Shown: positions 44,981-53,128 of the stretch, one piece after another | Position numbering within the stretch: position 1 is the stretch's first letter | How the letters are laid out: each line of letters begins with the position of its first letter | Assembly: GCA_020628645.1 (NCBI GenBank) | Contig: JAHDES010000018.1 | Coordinates: 1-64,000 of the forward strand | Origin: Saprospiraceae bacterium | GTDB lineage: Bacteria > Bacteroidota > Bacteroidia > Chitinophagales > Saprospiraceae | Length of the DNA: 64,000 bases | Direction of reading: 5' to 3' | Translations under genes and position numbers: made by a program | Notes under the pieces: generated by a model | The model's database searches: none | Seen by the model: only the letters and a program-made list of their open reading frames with translations | Told to the model about the DNA's origin: nothing

Positions 44981-45733
44981 ATGAATATTTCTAACAACGA
45001 ACGTCACATTCGAAATGAAGTCATTATAGGCTTCCGTGCTATCATTGAAGCACGTTATCAATTTGATTCCTTACAAGCCAATTATGACTTGCCACCTAGT
45101 TTTGATCAGAAACGAGTCAATCAATTTCGAGACTACTTTTTAAATTATATTTATCCACCTCCTGAAAAACGTGCTAAACTAGATGATGCCTTTGAAAGTT
45201 TAGAAGGCTATACCAAAAATCCTGAAAAGCTGCTTCGTTTATTATTGGATTCTGCTCGTTTAGTCTTTAAATATGGTCGTCATTTACCCAAAATATTACA
45301 AGCAGGCATCAAAGCTTTACGTTCTTTTTTGAGTGCATCAGCCTTTGAAAATAAATTGGTACGATTAGCGATTGCCTCCGATATAGAAGCGCCTTTTGAT
45401 CAAACTGAAATTGAAAGCCTAATTGCACAACTATCTCCAGATGAAATCGAAAAATTCATACAAAGTAGCCATGCTCTGTTTGATACCCTCCACGATCGAG
45501 TATTAGTAGAAAAAATCGAAGATATTGTAGACGATCTCATCAAGAAAATGAAGGATCGTCCTACTGTTTATGGCCCAGAAGAAATCCAAGGATTAGAGAT
45601 TGGACGCGATATTATCCATATTGGAAATGGGCTATTTGATGAATTGTCGAAAGAAGATCAACATCAATTGATAGCGTTTGTGATAGAAATAGAACGGGAA
45701 TATTTGGAGGAAATTTTCAAAAGAAATAGCTGA
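44981..45733 (+). CDS. hypothetical conserved protein
   Basis: A 250-residue soluble, highly helical and acidic protein without signal peptide or membrane helix. I do not recognise the family. Helices are rich in Leu, Ile and charged residues, with PPPEKRAKLDDAFESL (about 58-73) and a late LSPDEIEKFIQSS segment. The N-terminal frame is also open on the minus strand, so the coding call rests on length, codon-like regularity and position. It is divergent from smc across the tandem hairpins. Confidence 0.65.
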   Translation: MNISNNERHIRNEVIIGFRAIIEARYQFDSLQANYDLPPSFDQKRVNQFRDYFLNYIYPPPEKRAKLDDAFESLEGYTKNPEKLLRLLLDSARLVFKYGRHLPKILQAGIKALRSFLSASAFENKLVRLAIASDIEAPFDQTEIESLIAQLSPDEIEKFIQSSHALFDTLHDRVLVEKIEDIVDDLIKKMKDRPTVYGPEEIQGLEIGRDIIHIGNGLFDELSKEDQHQLIAFVIEIEREYLEEIFKRNS

Positions 45734-45790
45734 TATAGTATTTTAACAAAACCATAAGATCGCAAACTTCTTCGTTCTTTGTAGATGAGG

Positions 45791-45798
45791 TATATTTG
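45791..45798 (+). promoter_or_regulatory. -7 promoter element for the DUF5686-type gene
   Basis: TATATTTG, an exact TAnnTTTG match, 38 bases before the ATG at 45837. The -33 box is not obvious. Confidence 0.45.
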
Positions 45799-45836
45799 AT
45801 AGTTGAAAATTACAACAATAAAATAACCACACATCA

Positions 45837-48299
45837 ATGACTCGCTATTTTCTATTCCTTTTTTTTGTTTTATTGTCGAGTTTATCAATTGCTCAAATTA
45901 AGGGTACGATTACCGATACCCAAGGCGATCCCCTTGCTTTTGCTAGTATTTATATCCAAGGAACATCACAAGGTACGAGTTCAAATGTAGAGGGCGTTTA
46001 TGAATTGGCATTGGAGAAGGGAACGTATGATTTAGTGTTCCAATATGTTGGCTATCAGACAGCTATCAAAAGTATATCAGTAGGAGCGGAGCTGATAAAG
46101 TTGGATATTCAACTCCAAGAAGAATCTATAGGTATTTCAGAAGTGGTCGTTTCCGCAGATGCAGAAGATCCCGCTTACGCAGTGATTCGAAAAGCCATGG
46201 AGAAACGTACTTATTTCAAAGATTTAATCCCTTCTTATTCGTGTAATGTATACATCAAAGGCAATCAAAAAGTCTTAGATGCACCGACTTCTATTTTGGG
46301 AACTGAAATTGGCGATATGGAGGGTAGTTTGGATAGTAATCGACAAGGTATCATCTATTTGTCAGAATCCGAAGCTGAATTACATGTAGATGCACCTGAT
46401 AAGAAACGAGAAATCATGCATTCTTCCAAAGTCAGTGGTAACGACAATGGTTTTAGTTTTAATCGAGCGACTTTGATGGATTTTAGTTTTTATGAAAATG
46501 CCATTGATTTTGGTCGTAAAATTATTTCGCCTATCGGAAATGGAGCGATGTTTTATTACAAATATAAATTATTAGGTACGATTTACGATTCTGAAAATCG
46601 ACTCATCAATAAAATACAAGTCATTCCCAAACGAGAAGATGATCCTGTTTTTCACGGATTGATTTATATTGTGGAAGATGATTGGAATATTCAATCTTGT
46701 GATCTTCGATTTACAGGAAAATCCATTAATCAACCCGTTTTGGATACCGTCTCCATCAAACAACAATTTATTCCCATTGCAGCACCTGATAAGTGGGTAA
46801 TGCTGCAACAATCAATTAATTTTAAACTAGGTATTTTTGGTTTTAAATTTCAAGGGAATTTTACGGGCATTTTCTCTGAATATCAACTTGATCCCGATTT
46901 TTCAGATGACTTTTTTAGTAATGAAATCCTTATCGTTGAAGAAGGTGCTAATGAAAAATCAGCAAAATATTGGGAAGAAACGCGTCCGATACCACTTACA
47001 GCAGAAGAAGATTTAGATTATGTGAAAAAAGATAGTCTTCAAATCTTACGAGCATCCAAACCTTATCGCGATTCAGTCGATCAAGTGAATAATAAGTTCA
47101 AAATAATGAACATCTTAACGGGCTATAGTTTTAATCGGTCTTACAAACGTCAATATTTTTCGATAGCACCACCTCCTACGACCCTTCAATTTAATACGCT
47201 TCAAGGATTGAGTTTAAATCTAGATATGACCTATCGAAAAGAATTTGATGAAAATAATATCAAATGGTTCGAAATAAATCCTGTTTTACAATATGGTTTC
47301 GGAGATGAAAAACTACGCTATTCGGTAGATTATACACAAAATTTTAATCGAACTAATTTTTCCCGCCTTCGACTAAGTGCTGGAAAACGAGTCGTTCAAT
47401 ACAATGAAAATGAACCGATCGATGGTTTTGTGAATACAGCCTACACACTATTTGAAGGGCAAAATTATTTAAAAGCGTATGATAAATCTTTTGTAAAACT
47501 ATTTTATCGTCAAGAAATATCCAATGGTATATTATTCAGAGGGAAACTAGAGATGGCCAGACGTATTCCACTATTAAATATTACGAATTTTACTTGGGCA
47601 GATAATGCGATGTTTACCTCTAATGACCCGCTTATGGCCAACAGTAAAGGTGAAAGAGCATTTGATATGCATTACACTTTTAATACCGAATTCAGTCTAC
47701 GTTTTAGATTCAAACAAGAATATCTAAGTTATCCAGGACGTAAATTCGTCATGGGTTCTAAATATCCAGATTTCACGCTTATGTATAAAAAAGGATGGAC
47801 TTTTCTGGATGTTAATTCTACCTTTGATCAAGTCAAACTAAAAATAGAAGATGATTACCTTTCTGTTGGTTATTTAGGTTATTCTGCTTTTTCATTAGAA
47901 GGAGGCTTGTTTTTGCGAAATGAAAACATGCAATTTATAGATTATCAACATTTTAATGGCAATCAAACCCTCGTTGGTAATCCGAGTAAGTATTTAGAAG
48001 GCTACAAATTATTGCCTTATTATGATTTTAGTACGAATGAACATTTTATAAGTGCGCATTGGGAGCATTACTGGGAAGGATTTATTCTTGATCGCATTCC
48101 TTTAATCCGAAAATTAGGATGGCAATCTGTGATAGGTGGACATCTTTTATATACGCCAGAGCAAAATAACTATTGGGAATTTTCTGTGGGAATTGATAAT
48201 ATAGGGTTTAAAGCCATACGCTTATTAAGAATAGATTGGGCTTTCGCTTTTCATCAAGCCAATTTTACTTCTGGTTTTCGAATAGGATTTAAACTTTAA
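45837..48299 (+). CDS. DUF5686-type outer-membrane protein with carboxypeptidase-regulatory-like domain
   Basis: An 820-residue exported protein. Residues 1-19 are a signal peptide (ending SIAQ). Residues about 20-105 form a CarboxypepD_reg-like beta sandwich (IKGTITDTQGDPLAFASI, then SNVEGVYELAL, then VFQYVGYQT). The rest matches DUF5686, a large Bacteroidota family with a likely beta-barrel C-terminus: the EDPAYAVIRKAMEKR signature (about 109-123), a YSCNVYIKGNQ strand, and many aromatic-rich strands up to the final Phe-rich GFRIGFKL. It probably sits in the outer membrane; its role is not established. It has its own -7 box. Confidence 0.85.
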   Translation: MTRYFLFLFFVLLSSLSIAQIKGTITDTQGDPLAFASIYIQGTSQGTSSNVEGVYELALEKGTYDLVFQYVGYQTAIKSISVGAELIKLDIQLQEESIGISEVVVSADAEDPAYAVIRKAMEKRTYFKDLIPSYSCNVYIKGNQKVLDAPTSILGTEIGDMEGSLDSNRQGIIYLSESEAELHVDAPDKKREIMHSSKVSGNDNGFSFNRATLMDFSFYENAIDFGRKIISPIGNGAMFYYKYKLLGTIYDSENRLINKIQVIPKREDDPVFHGLIYIVEDDWNIQSCDLRFTGKSINQPVLDTVSIKQQFIPIAAPDKWVMLQQSINFKLGIFGFKFQGNFTGIFSEYQLDPDFSDDFFSNEILIVEEGANEKSAKYWEETRPIPLTAEEDLDYVKKDSLQILRASKPYRDSVDQVNNKFKIMNILTGYSFNRSYKRQYFSIAPPPTTLQFNTLQGLSLNLDMTYRKEFDENNIKWFEINPVLQYGFGDEKLRYSVDYTQNFNRTNFSRLRLSAGKRVVQYNENEPIDGFVNTAYTLFEGQNYLKAYDKSFVKLFYRQEISNGILFRGKLEMARRIPLLNITNFTWADNAMFTSNDPLMANSKGERAFDMHYTFNTEFSLRFRFKQEYLSYPGRKFVMGSKYPDFTLMYKKGWTFLDVNSTFDQVKLKIEDDYLSVGYLGYSAFSLEGGLFLRNENMQFIDYQHFNGNQTLVGNPSKYLEGYKLLPYYDFSTNEHFISAHWEHYWEGFILDRIPLIRKLGWQSVIGGHLLYTPEQNNYWEFSVGIDNIGFKAIRLLRIDWAFAFHQANFTSGFRIGFKL

Positions 48300-48619
48300 A
48301 AAATCATCTAAATTTTATCTATAAACATTGATATTTATAAAAATCACTAAAAATTGTGATATTTTCTTGAATTATTTTCTGCTTTTATTAAAAATACTGT
48401 ACTTTAGCACCATTAGAAGATAAAATGTGGCATTTTGTTACTTTAAAGACAATCTATCGTCCCAAAATAGGAAGTTTCAAAATTAACAAATGAGTGTCAA
48501 AATATAAATTTTCTACTCATTCCTGATCATATCCAAATTATTCCCCAACGCACACCGCTCCAAAAAACCATACGAATTGTAATTCCTGTTATCATTGTTA
48601 ACTTATAAACTAAACTACT
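48300..48619. other. long leader before the micropeptide
   Basis: The 320 bases after the DUF5686-type stop contain no ORF of note. A box reading TACTTTAG at 48400-48407 resembles a -7 element with one mismatch and would leave a 200-base leader before the small ORF at 48620. Confidence 0.4.
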
Positions 48620-48697
48620 ATGTTAGTACTTTACATTGCAGGGGTAGCATTTATTTTAGGCGGAGGATTGGTCATGTCCAGCCGAGTGTTATCATAA
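48620..48697 (+). CDS. 25-residue membrane micropeptide (candidate)
   Basis: An ATG-to-TAA frame of 25 codons that encodes one hydrophobic span with no charged residue until Arg22: it opens MLVLYIAGVAF, continues through a Gly-rich turn (ILGGGLVM) and ends SSRVLS. Single-span peptides of this size are known in bacteria as membrane-complex partners or regulators. Support: a gene-sized gap otherwise empty, a long upstream leader, and a strong terminator 43 bases downstream, which together look like a small transcription unit. No strong ribosome site is seen, as usual in Bacteroidota. It could still be a chance frame. Confidence 0.5.
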   Translation: MLVLYIAGVAFILGGGLVMSSRVLS

Positions 48698-48739
48698 ACC
48701 AATACAAAGGCGACTTAAAGAGAGCAACACACAATAATT

Positions 48740-48782
48740 AAAAAGGTATGTCAATTTAGATTTGACAACACACACCTTTTTT
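48740..48782 (+). terminator. terminator after the micropeptide
   Basis: AAAAAGGT at 48740-48747 pairs with ACCTTTTTT at 48774-48782, with an inner GTCAA/TTGAC pairing. The trailing T-run makes a good rho-independent terminator. Confidence 0.65.
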
Positions 48783-48789
48783 ATTCTCC

Positions 48790-50007
48790 TTACTCATCCC
48801 ACACTTTATTGGCATAGGTTTTCTTGGAATTCTTTAAGCATTTCATGGCTTTGGTAAGACCATCCATTGTCATTGGGAACATTCTGTCTCCTGTAAATTT
48901 GCGTAACAAATTTACGGACTCGAAGTAGTCCCATTCGTACTCTTGAGTCGGATTAATCCATGCTATATTCTTGAAGTGATCTTTCAAGCGTTGTAACCAT
49001 ACAATGCCTGCTTCGTCGTTGTAGTGTTCCACGCTGCCACCTTTATAATAGATTTCATACGGTGACATTGTTGCATCTCCAACAAAAATAAGTTTATAAT
49101 CTCGATTGTATTTATGCAATAATTGTAGCGTAGGTAGACGATTGCTAAAACGGCGGTTATTATCTTTCCAAACAGATTCGTAGACACAATTATGGAAGTA
49201 GAAATATTCTAAGTGTTTGAATTGATGTTTGGCAGCAGAGAAAAGTTGTTCGCAGTATTTGACGTGTTCATCCATCGACCCACCAATATCAATCAGTAAT
49301 AACACTTTAACTCGATTTTGTTTGCTTGCCACCATTTGAATGTCCAGCATACCTGCATTTTCGGAAGTACGTTTGATCGTATCGTCCAAATCTAATTCGG
49401 TAGGAATTCCCTCACGCGTCAAATGACGTAATCGCTTGAGAATCATCTTCATACTACGCGTATTTAGCTCTACTTTATCATCTAGATTTCTAAAATCTCG
49501 TCGATCCCAGACTTTAATGGCACTTTTATTTTTTCCACCATTTTGACCAATACGAAAACCTTCAGGATTAAAACCATTGGCTCCAAAAGGAGATTTTCCT
49601 CCCGTACCAATCCATTTATTCCCTCCTGCATGGCGTTCATTTTGCTCACGCATCAATTCTTGAAAGCGTTCCATTAAAGCATCCAAACCACCCATTTTTT
49701 CGATGGCTTCCTTTTCTTCTTCTGACAATTGATTAAATAAGGCATCTTTGAGCCAATCTTTTGGAATTTTTGATTCAAAAAAATCATCTGGAATGAATTC
49801 TATCCCTTTGAAATAAAGTCCAAATACTTTATCAAATCGATCTAAATGTGCTTCTTGTTTAATAAAAACGGTTTTACACAAAGCATAAAAATCGTCCACT
49901 GATTTATTAATCACTTCTTTTTGTAATGCCTCCATTAAACCCAAATATTCATGCGTGGATACAGGCAAACCGTGTGATCTTAAGGTATAGAAAAAGCTTA
50001 AAAACAT
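48790..50007 (-). CDS. CoxE-type VWA domain protein
   Basis: A 405-residue cytoplasmic protein of the VWA/CoxE family (COG3552-like), usually partnered with a MoxR-type AAA+ ATPase to mature metalloenzymes or remodel complexes. The ATG at 50016 begins inside the arm of an inverted-repeat element, so the ATG at 50007 (four codons in) is preferred. The N-terminal part (about 1-200) is helical; the VWA domain (about 225-400) has the metal site DIGGSMD (usually DxSxS), FYFHNCVYESVW and a late GDRMFPMTMDGL. No MoxR gene is in this window. Confidence 0.82.
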   Translation of the reverse strand: MFLSFFYTLRSHGLPVSTHEYLGLMEALQKEVINKSVDDFYALCKTVFIKQEAHLDRFDKVFGLYFKGIEFIPDDFFESKIPKDWLKDALFNQLSEEEKEAIEKMGGLDALMERFQELMREQNERHAGGNKWIGTGGKSPFGANGFNPEGFRIGQNGGKNKSAIKVWDRRDFRNLDDKVELNTRSMKMILKRLRHLTREGIPTELDLDDTIKRTSENAGMLDIQMVASKQNRVKVLLLIDIGGSMDEHVKYCEQLFSAAKHQFKHLEYFYFHNCVYESVWKDNNRRFSNRLPTLQLLHKYNRDYKLIFVGDATMSPYEIYYKGGSVEHYNDEAGIVWLQRLKDHFKNIAWINPTQEYEWDYFESVNLLRKFTGDRMFPMTMDGLTKAMKCLKNSKKTYANKVWDE

Positions 50008-50013
50008 AAGATT

Positions 50014-50221
50014 CAATTAAAATGGAAATAAAAATGAAAATTTATTATGGCTCTTATTAAGAATCAGGCGGAAAATTAAACAAAGCTCTAAAAACTACCT
50101 GAAAAGGGTGAAAATCTATTGATTTCATCAAATTTAGAGCCATTTTTAACGCTAAAATTAGCATCCACCTAGTTGTTTATATGAGCCTTTATTATTTTGA
50201 TTTTCATTTTTATTTTAATTG
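50014..50221. repeat. 208-bp inverted-repeat element with internal hairpins
   Basis: Left arm 50014-50053 and right arm 50183-50221 are imperfect inverted repeats of about 40 bases (CAATTAAAAT...GGCTC on both). Inside are a nested pairing of GCTCTAAA with TTTAGAGC (about 50085-50140), TTGAT-TTC-ATCAA and GCTAAAATTAGC. It fills most of the gap between the divergent VWA and gldA genes. Confidence 0.7.
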
Positions 50222-50287
50222 GAAAAATCTATTTCTTCAAAAATACGGAATATATTACAAAGGTTCTCGTTTTAAATAGGACTGTTG

Positions 50288-50295
50288 TACCTTTG
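50288..50295 (+). promoter_or_regulatory. -7 promoter element of gldA
   Basis: TACCTTTG, an exact TAnnTTTG match, 31 bases before the gldA ATG. Confidence 0.5.
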
Positions 50296-50326
50296 TATTA
50301 AAGTTTAAAAGATCGAAAAAGTTTAA

Positions 50327-51238
50327 ATGTCAGTTCAAGTCAACGATATTACGAAAATCTATGGGGAACAACGTGCCGTTGATTCTATTAGTTTTGAAGT
50401 GAAAAAAGGAGAAATTTTAGGTTTTCTAGGGCCAAATGGTGCTGGAAAAACCACTACCATGAAAATTTTGACCTGTTTTATTCCGCAAACGAGTGGTAAA
50501 GCTTCCGTTTGTGGTTTTGATGTAGAAGAAGAGCCCCTTGAAGTTCGTAAAAAAATAGGTTACTTACCAGAACATAATCCGCTTTACAAAGACATGTATG
50601 TCAAAGAATATTTGAATTTTGTAGCAGGATTGTATAAACTGCCCAACAAAAAACAGCGCGTAGCAGAGATGGTCGAACAGACGGGATTAGGACGAGAACA
50701 GCATAAATTAATTGGCGCACTATCCAAAGGCTATCGTCAACGCGTGGGCTTGGCGCAAGCCATGATTCATAACCCTGAAGTATTGATTTTAGATGAACCC
50801 ACTTCTGGACTTGATCCAAACCAATTAGCTGAAATTCGCCTACTTATCAAAAACATTGGAAAGGAGAAAACGGTCATTTTTTCTACGCATATCATGCAAG
50901 AAGTACAAGCGATATGTGATCGAGTGATTATAATCAATCAAGGAAAAAAAGTAGCAGATGATCCAATAGATAAATTAACTGCAAGAGTACAGAATGCACA
51001 AATGGTTTTTGTAGAATTTAAAGAGAAAATTAATTCAGAATTATTTAATACAATAGCCTCTATTTCTTCCGTAAAACAAGTTAATGATTATAAATGGCAG
51101 TTGAGCACCCAATCTAAAGAAGATTTACGCCCCAATCTTTTTAATTTGGCGGTACAAAACAAGCTCACCTTATTAGAATTGTACCAAGAAAATGTGAGTG
51201 TTGAAAATGTTTTCCAAGAATTAACTCGTTCCAACTAA
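50327..51238 (+). CDS. gldA: gliding motility ABC transporter ATPase GldA
   Basis: A 303-residue ABC ATPase. The sequence fits GldA, the ATP-binding subunit of the GldAFG transporter needed for gliding in Flavobacteria: MSVQVNDITKIYGEQRAV at the start, Walker A GPNGAGKTT (35-43), a Q-loop region, signature LSKGYRQ (about 132), Walker B LILDEPTSGLD and the C-terminal regulatory domain to residue 303. GldF and GldG are not adjacent. The stop overlaps the ATG of the next gene (TAATG), so the two are coupled. An exact -7 box lies upstream. A general ABC-2 type ATPase is the alternative. Confidence 0.82.
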   Translation: MSVQVNDITKIYGEQRAVDSISFEVKKGEILGFLGPNGAGKTTTMKILTCFIPQTSGKASVCGFDVEEEPLEVRKKIGYLPEHNPLYKDMYVKEYLNFVAGLYKLPNKKQRVAEMVEQTGLGREQHKLIGALSKGYRQRVGLAQAMIHNPEVLILDEPTSGLDPNQLAEIRLLIKNIGKEKTVIFSTHIMQEVQAICDRVIIINQGKKVADDPIDKLTARVQNAQMVFVEFKEKINSELFNTIASISSVKQVNDYKWQLSTQSKEDLRPNLFNLAVQNKLTLLELYQENVSVENVFQELTRSN

Positions 51239-51744
51239 TGCGAATCGGCTTACTATCTGATACTCATTCCTATCTTGATCCAAGTGTTTTTGATTATTTC
51301 GAAGAATGTGATGAAATCTGGCATGCAGGTGATATTGGCAATCCCAAAGTACTAGAAGATCTGGAGGCTTTTAAACCAACCCGTGCCGTTTATGGCAATA
51401 TTGATGGTGGAATACTTCGACAAACACTCCTCTTAAATGATCGCTTTGATTGCAATGGTTTGGATGTCTGGATGACCCATATTGGTGGTTATCCCGGTCG
51501 ATATAACAAACGCACTCGTGACATCATGAAAGTCAATCCACCTAAATTATTTATTTGTGGACATTCGCATATTCTAAAAGTGATGTATGATAAACAGTAT
51601 GATCTATTACACATTAATCCAGGGGCTTGCGGACATCATGGTTTCCATAAAATAAAAACGATTGTACGATTTTCAGTAGAAGATGCTCTAGTCAAAGATT
51701 TAGAAGTCATTGAATTGGGATTACGAGGGGCTATTCCTTCTTAG
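51238..51744 (+). CDS. YfcE/MJ0936-type metallophosphoesterase
   Basis: A 168-residue phosphodiesterase with the calcineurin-like metal site: SDTH (Asp8, His10), HAGD (Asp32), GNIDG (Asn54), THIGG and the GHSH pair near residue 120. Members hydrolyse phosphodiesters with Mn2+ or similar metals; the natural substrate is often unknown. Translation is coupled to gldA by the TAATG overlap. A weak hairpin at 51787-51808 follows. Confidence 0.9.
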   Translation: MRIGLLSDTHSYLDPSVFDYFEECDEIWHAGDIGNPKVLEDLEAFKPTRAVYGNIDGGILRQTLLLNDRFDCNGLDVWMTHIGGYPGRYNKRTRDIMKVNPPKLFICGHSHILKVMYDKQYDLLHINPGACGHHGFHKIKTIVRFSVEDALVKDLEVIELGLRGAIPS

Positions 51745-51786
51745 AATGGACAGAATTTTATATTGTCTTTTTGTATAAAATAAAAT

Positions 51787-51808
51787 AAGTTGTTAAATTT
51801 TGCAACTT
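51787..51808 (+). terminator. weak hairpin after the gldA operon
   Basis: AAGTTG and CAACTT (51787-51792 and 51803-51808) form a 6-bp stem with a 10-base loop followed by TTAATAAAATT. It may be the end of the gldA/phosphodiesterase transcript. Confidence 0.35.
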
Positions 51809-52017
51809 TAATAAAATTAAATAGTAAAAAGTTGTGAACGAATAATTTTTAGGCTCTTTCAGATATTTTGGTTTATAGTTTTCTACAGCAAAGTATCTCG
51901 AAATCATTCTTACCTTTCTTATTAACCAGAACTTTCATCTTGAATACTTATCATGACTAACCCCAGTCATACAATTGATTGCATTTTATTTTCTTAAACC
52001 ATAAAACTATTTTCTTC

Positions 52018-52944
52018 ATGAAAAATGTTCAGTTTAATGTATGTGGTACACGTACCCAACAATTTACCTCTTCTCAAGAAACAAAAGTTCGTAAAGGTAT
52101 TGAAATCTTCCAACGAGTAGTCAACAGCCCAGCATTTAAAAATCGGGTTTGTAACTATTCTTGGACTAGCAGTAATGGGAAAACTTTCCAACGTTTTCAT
52201 ATGAGTCATGGTTTATCCAATACACAAGTTTGGGATTGCTTATGCAATGGAAATGTGAGTTGGAACAATCAATACAGCCAGCAACAAACGTTCAATGTAG
52301 TACCTTGTGCTACTAATACAGATTGGAATAATTGCATGACGAATCCTTCTTCTTGGGTTTGTCCTACTCCTACATCAGATACTGCTACTATGACAATGAC
52401 TTGTCCTTGTCTTTGTGTGAACGTTAATTGTTTAAATGATAAAAATTATACCGCTGTACATGTAGCTGCTGCATTGATGTATGAGTATTGCGTTTGTTGT
52501 GGATTTACAACGGAATGGAATGGAAATACCGTTCGTAACTGGCAAAATACAGTTCCAGCAGTTTGTAGTTGGATGGTAGCGGATTGTTGTAAAGAAGTTT
52601 GTGCAACGGATACTACTGTAATGGAATGTATGGAATGTGTGAATTTAAATGACTTTGATTGTTGTGCTTGTTCAACTACTTTCTTTACCAATCGTACTAC
52701 AGCAACTTGGAATACAAGCGTTTCTCAATTGGATGTAGTAATTAGTAGTTTGGAAAGAGAATGGAATTGTTTGAATGCTGTGACGAATAAGACTTCTGAG
52801 GAAGTTGATCGTTTTACTTGTGTTACCAATTGTTTAGATGAAATGCGTACCATGCGTACAAACTTATGTAGGACTTCTTTAGATGGTTGTGATATGGTGG
52901 GAACTACGGTTTATCAATGGAATAGAGTAGCGCAGTCGAATTAA
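52018..52944 (+). CDS. cysteine-rich 308-residue protein, possible inactivated metalloprotease relative
   Basis: A 308-residue protein with 28 cysteines (9 per cent) and 11 tryptophans, and no signal peptide, lipobox, membrane helix or recognisable sorting domain. The frame is open from a TTG at 51979, but the ATG at 52018 is preferred. The N-terminal 75 residues (SSQETKVRKGIEIFQRVVNS, then FHMSHGLSNTQVWDCL) resemble putative metalloprotease proteins of Bacteroidota, in which a helix carrying HEYCHKLGF binds zinc. Here the matching segment is YEYCVCCGF (155-163), so both metal His would be replaced and Cys added. Many Cys come in pairs (CPCLC, CVCC, CC, CCAC). It sits alone with a strong terminator. 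Metal storage, a redox role or a degenerate enzyme are all possible; this rests on recall of the family and is inference. Confidence 0.72.
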   Translation: MKNVQFNVCGTRTQQFTSSQETKVRKGIEIFQRVVNSPAFKNRVCNYSWTSSNGKTFQRFHMSHGLSNTQVWDCLCNGNVSWNNQYSQQQTFNVVPCATNTDWNNCMTNPSSWVCPTPTSDTATMTMTCPCLCVNVNCLNDKNYTAVHVAAALMYEYCVCCGFTTEWNGNTVRNWQNTVPAVCSWMVADCCKEVCATDTTVMECMECVNLNDFDCCACSTTFFTNRTTATWNTSVSQLDVVISSLEREWNCLNAVTNKTSEEVDRFTCVTNCLDEMRTMRTNLCRTSLDGCDMVGTTVYQWNRVAQSN

Positions 52945-52980
52945 AATTCATTTTAATTTATTATAATTATTGTACCCCGA

Positions 52981-53010
52981 GTCAGGTGACTCCATCACCT
53001 GACTTTTTTT
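52981..53010 (+). terminator. strong terminator of the Cys-rich gene
   Basis: GTCAGGTGA-CTCCA-TCACCTGAC (9-bp perfect stem) followed by seven Ts, 37 bases after the stop. Confidence 0.9.
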
Positions 53011-53018
53011 ATTTAACC

Positions 53019-53122
53019 CAAGTTGCGTATCGTGAGAGAAAAGAAGGAGAATTTCACAAAAATCACAGATTTTTGTGAAATATGACGCTTTTTCTCTCCT
53101 TGAAACGATAAACCGCAACTTG
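53019..53122 (-). repeat. family 2 intergenic repeat, copy 1
   Basis: A 104-base element bounded by CAAGTTGCG (53019-53027) and CCGCAACTTG (53113-53122). A central 13-bp stem, TTTCACAAAAATC-ACA-GATTTTTGTGAAA (53052-53080), is flanked by GAGAGAAAA/TTTTTCTCTC pairing. Read on the minus strand it aligns with the element at 56024-56137 (shared GCGTCATATTT, AAATTCTCCTT and the ends). Confidence 0.8.
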
Positions 53123-53128
53123 AATTAT

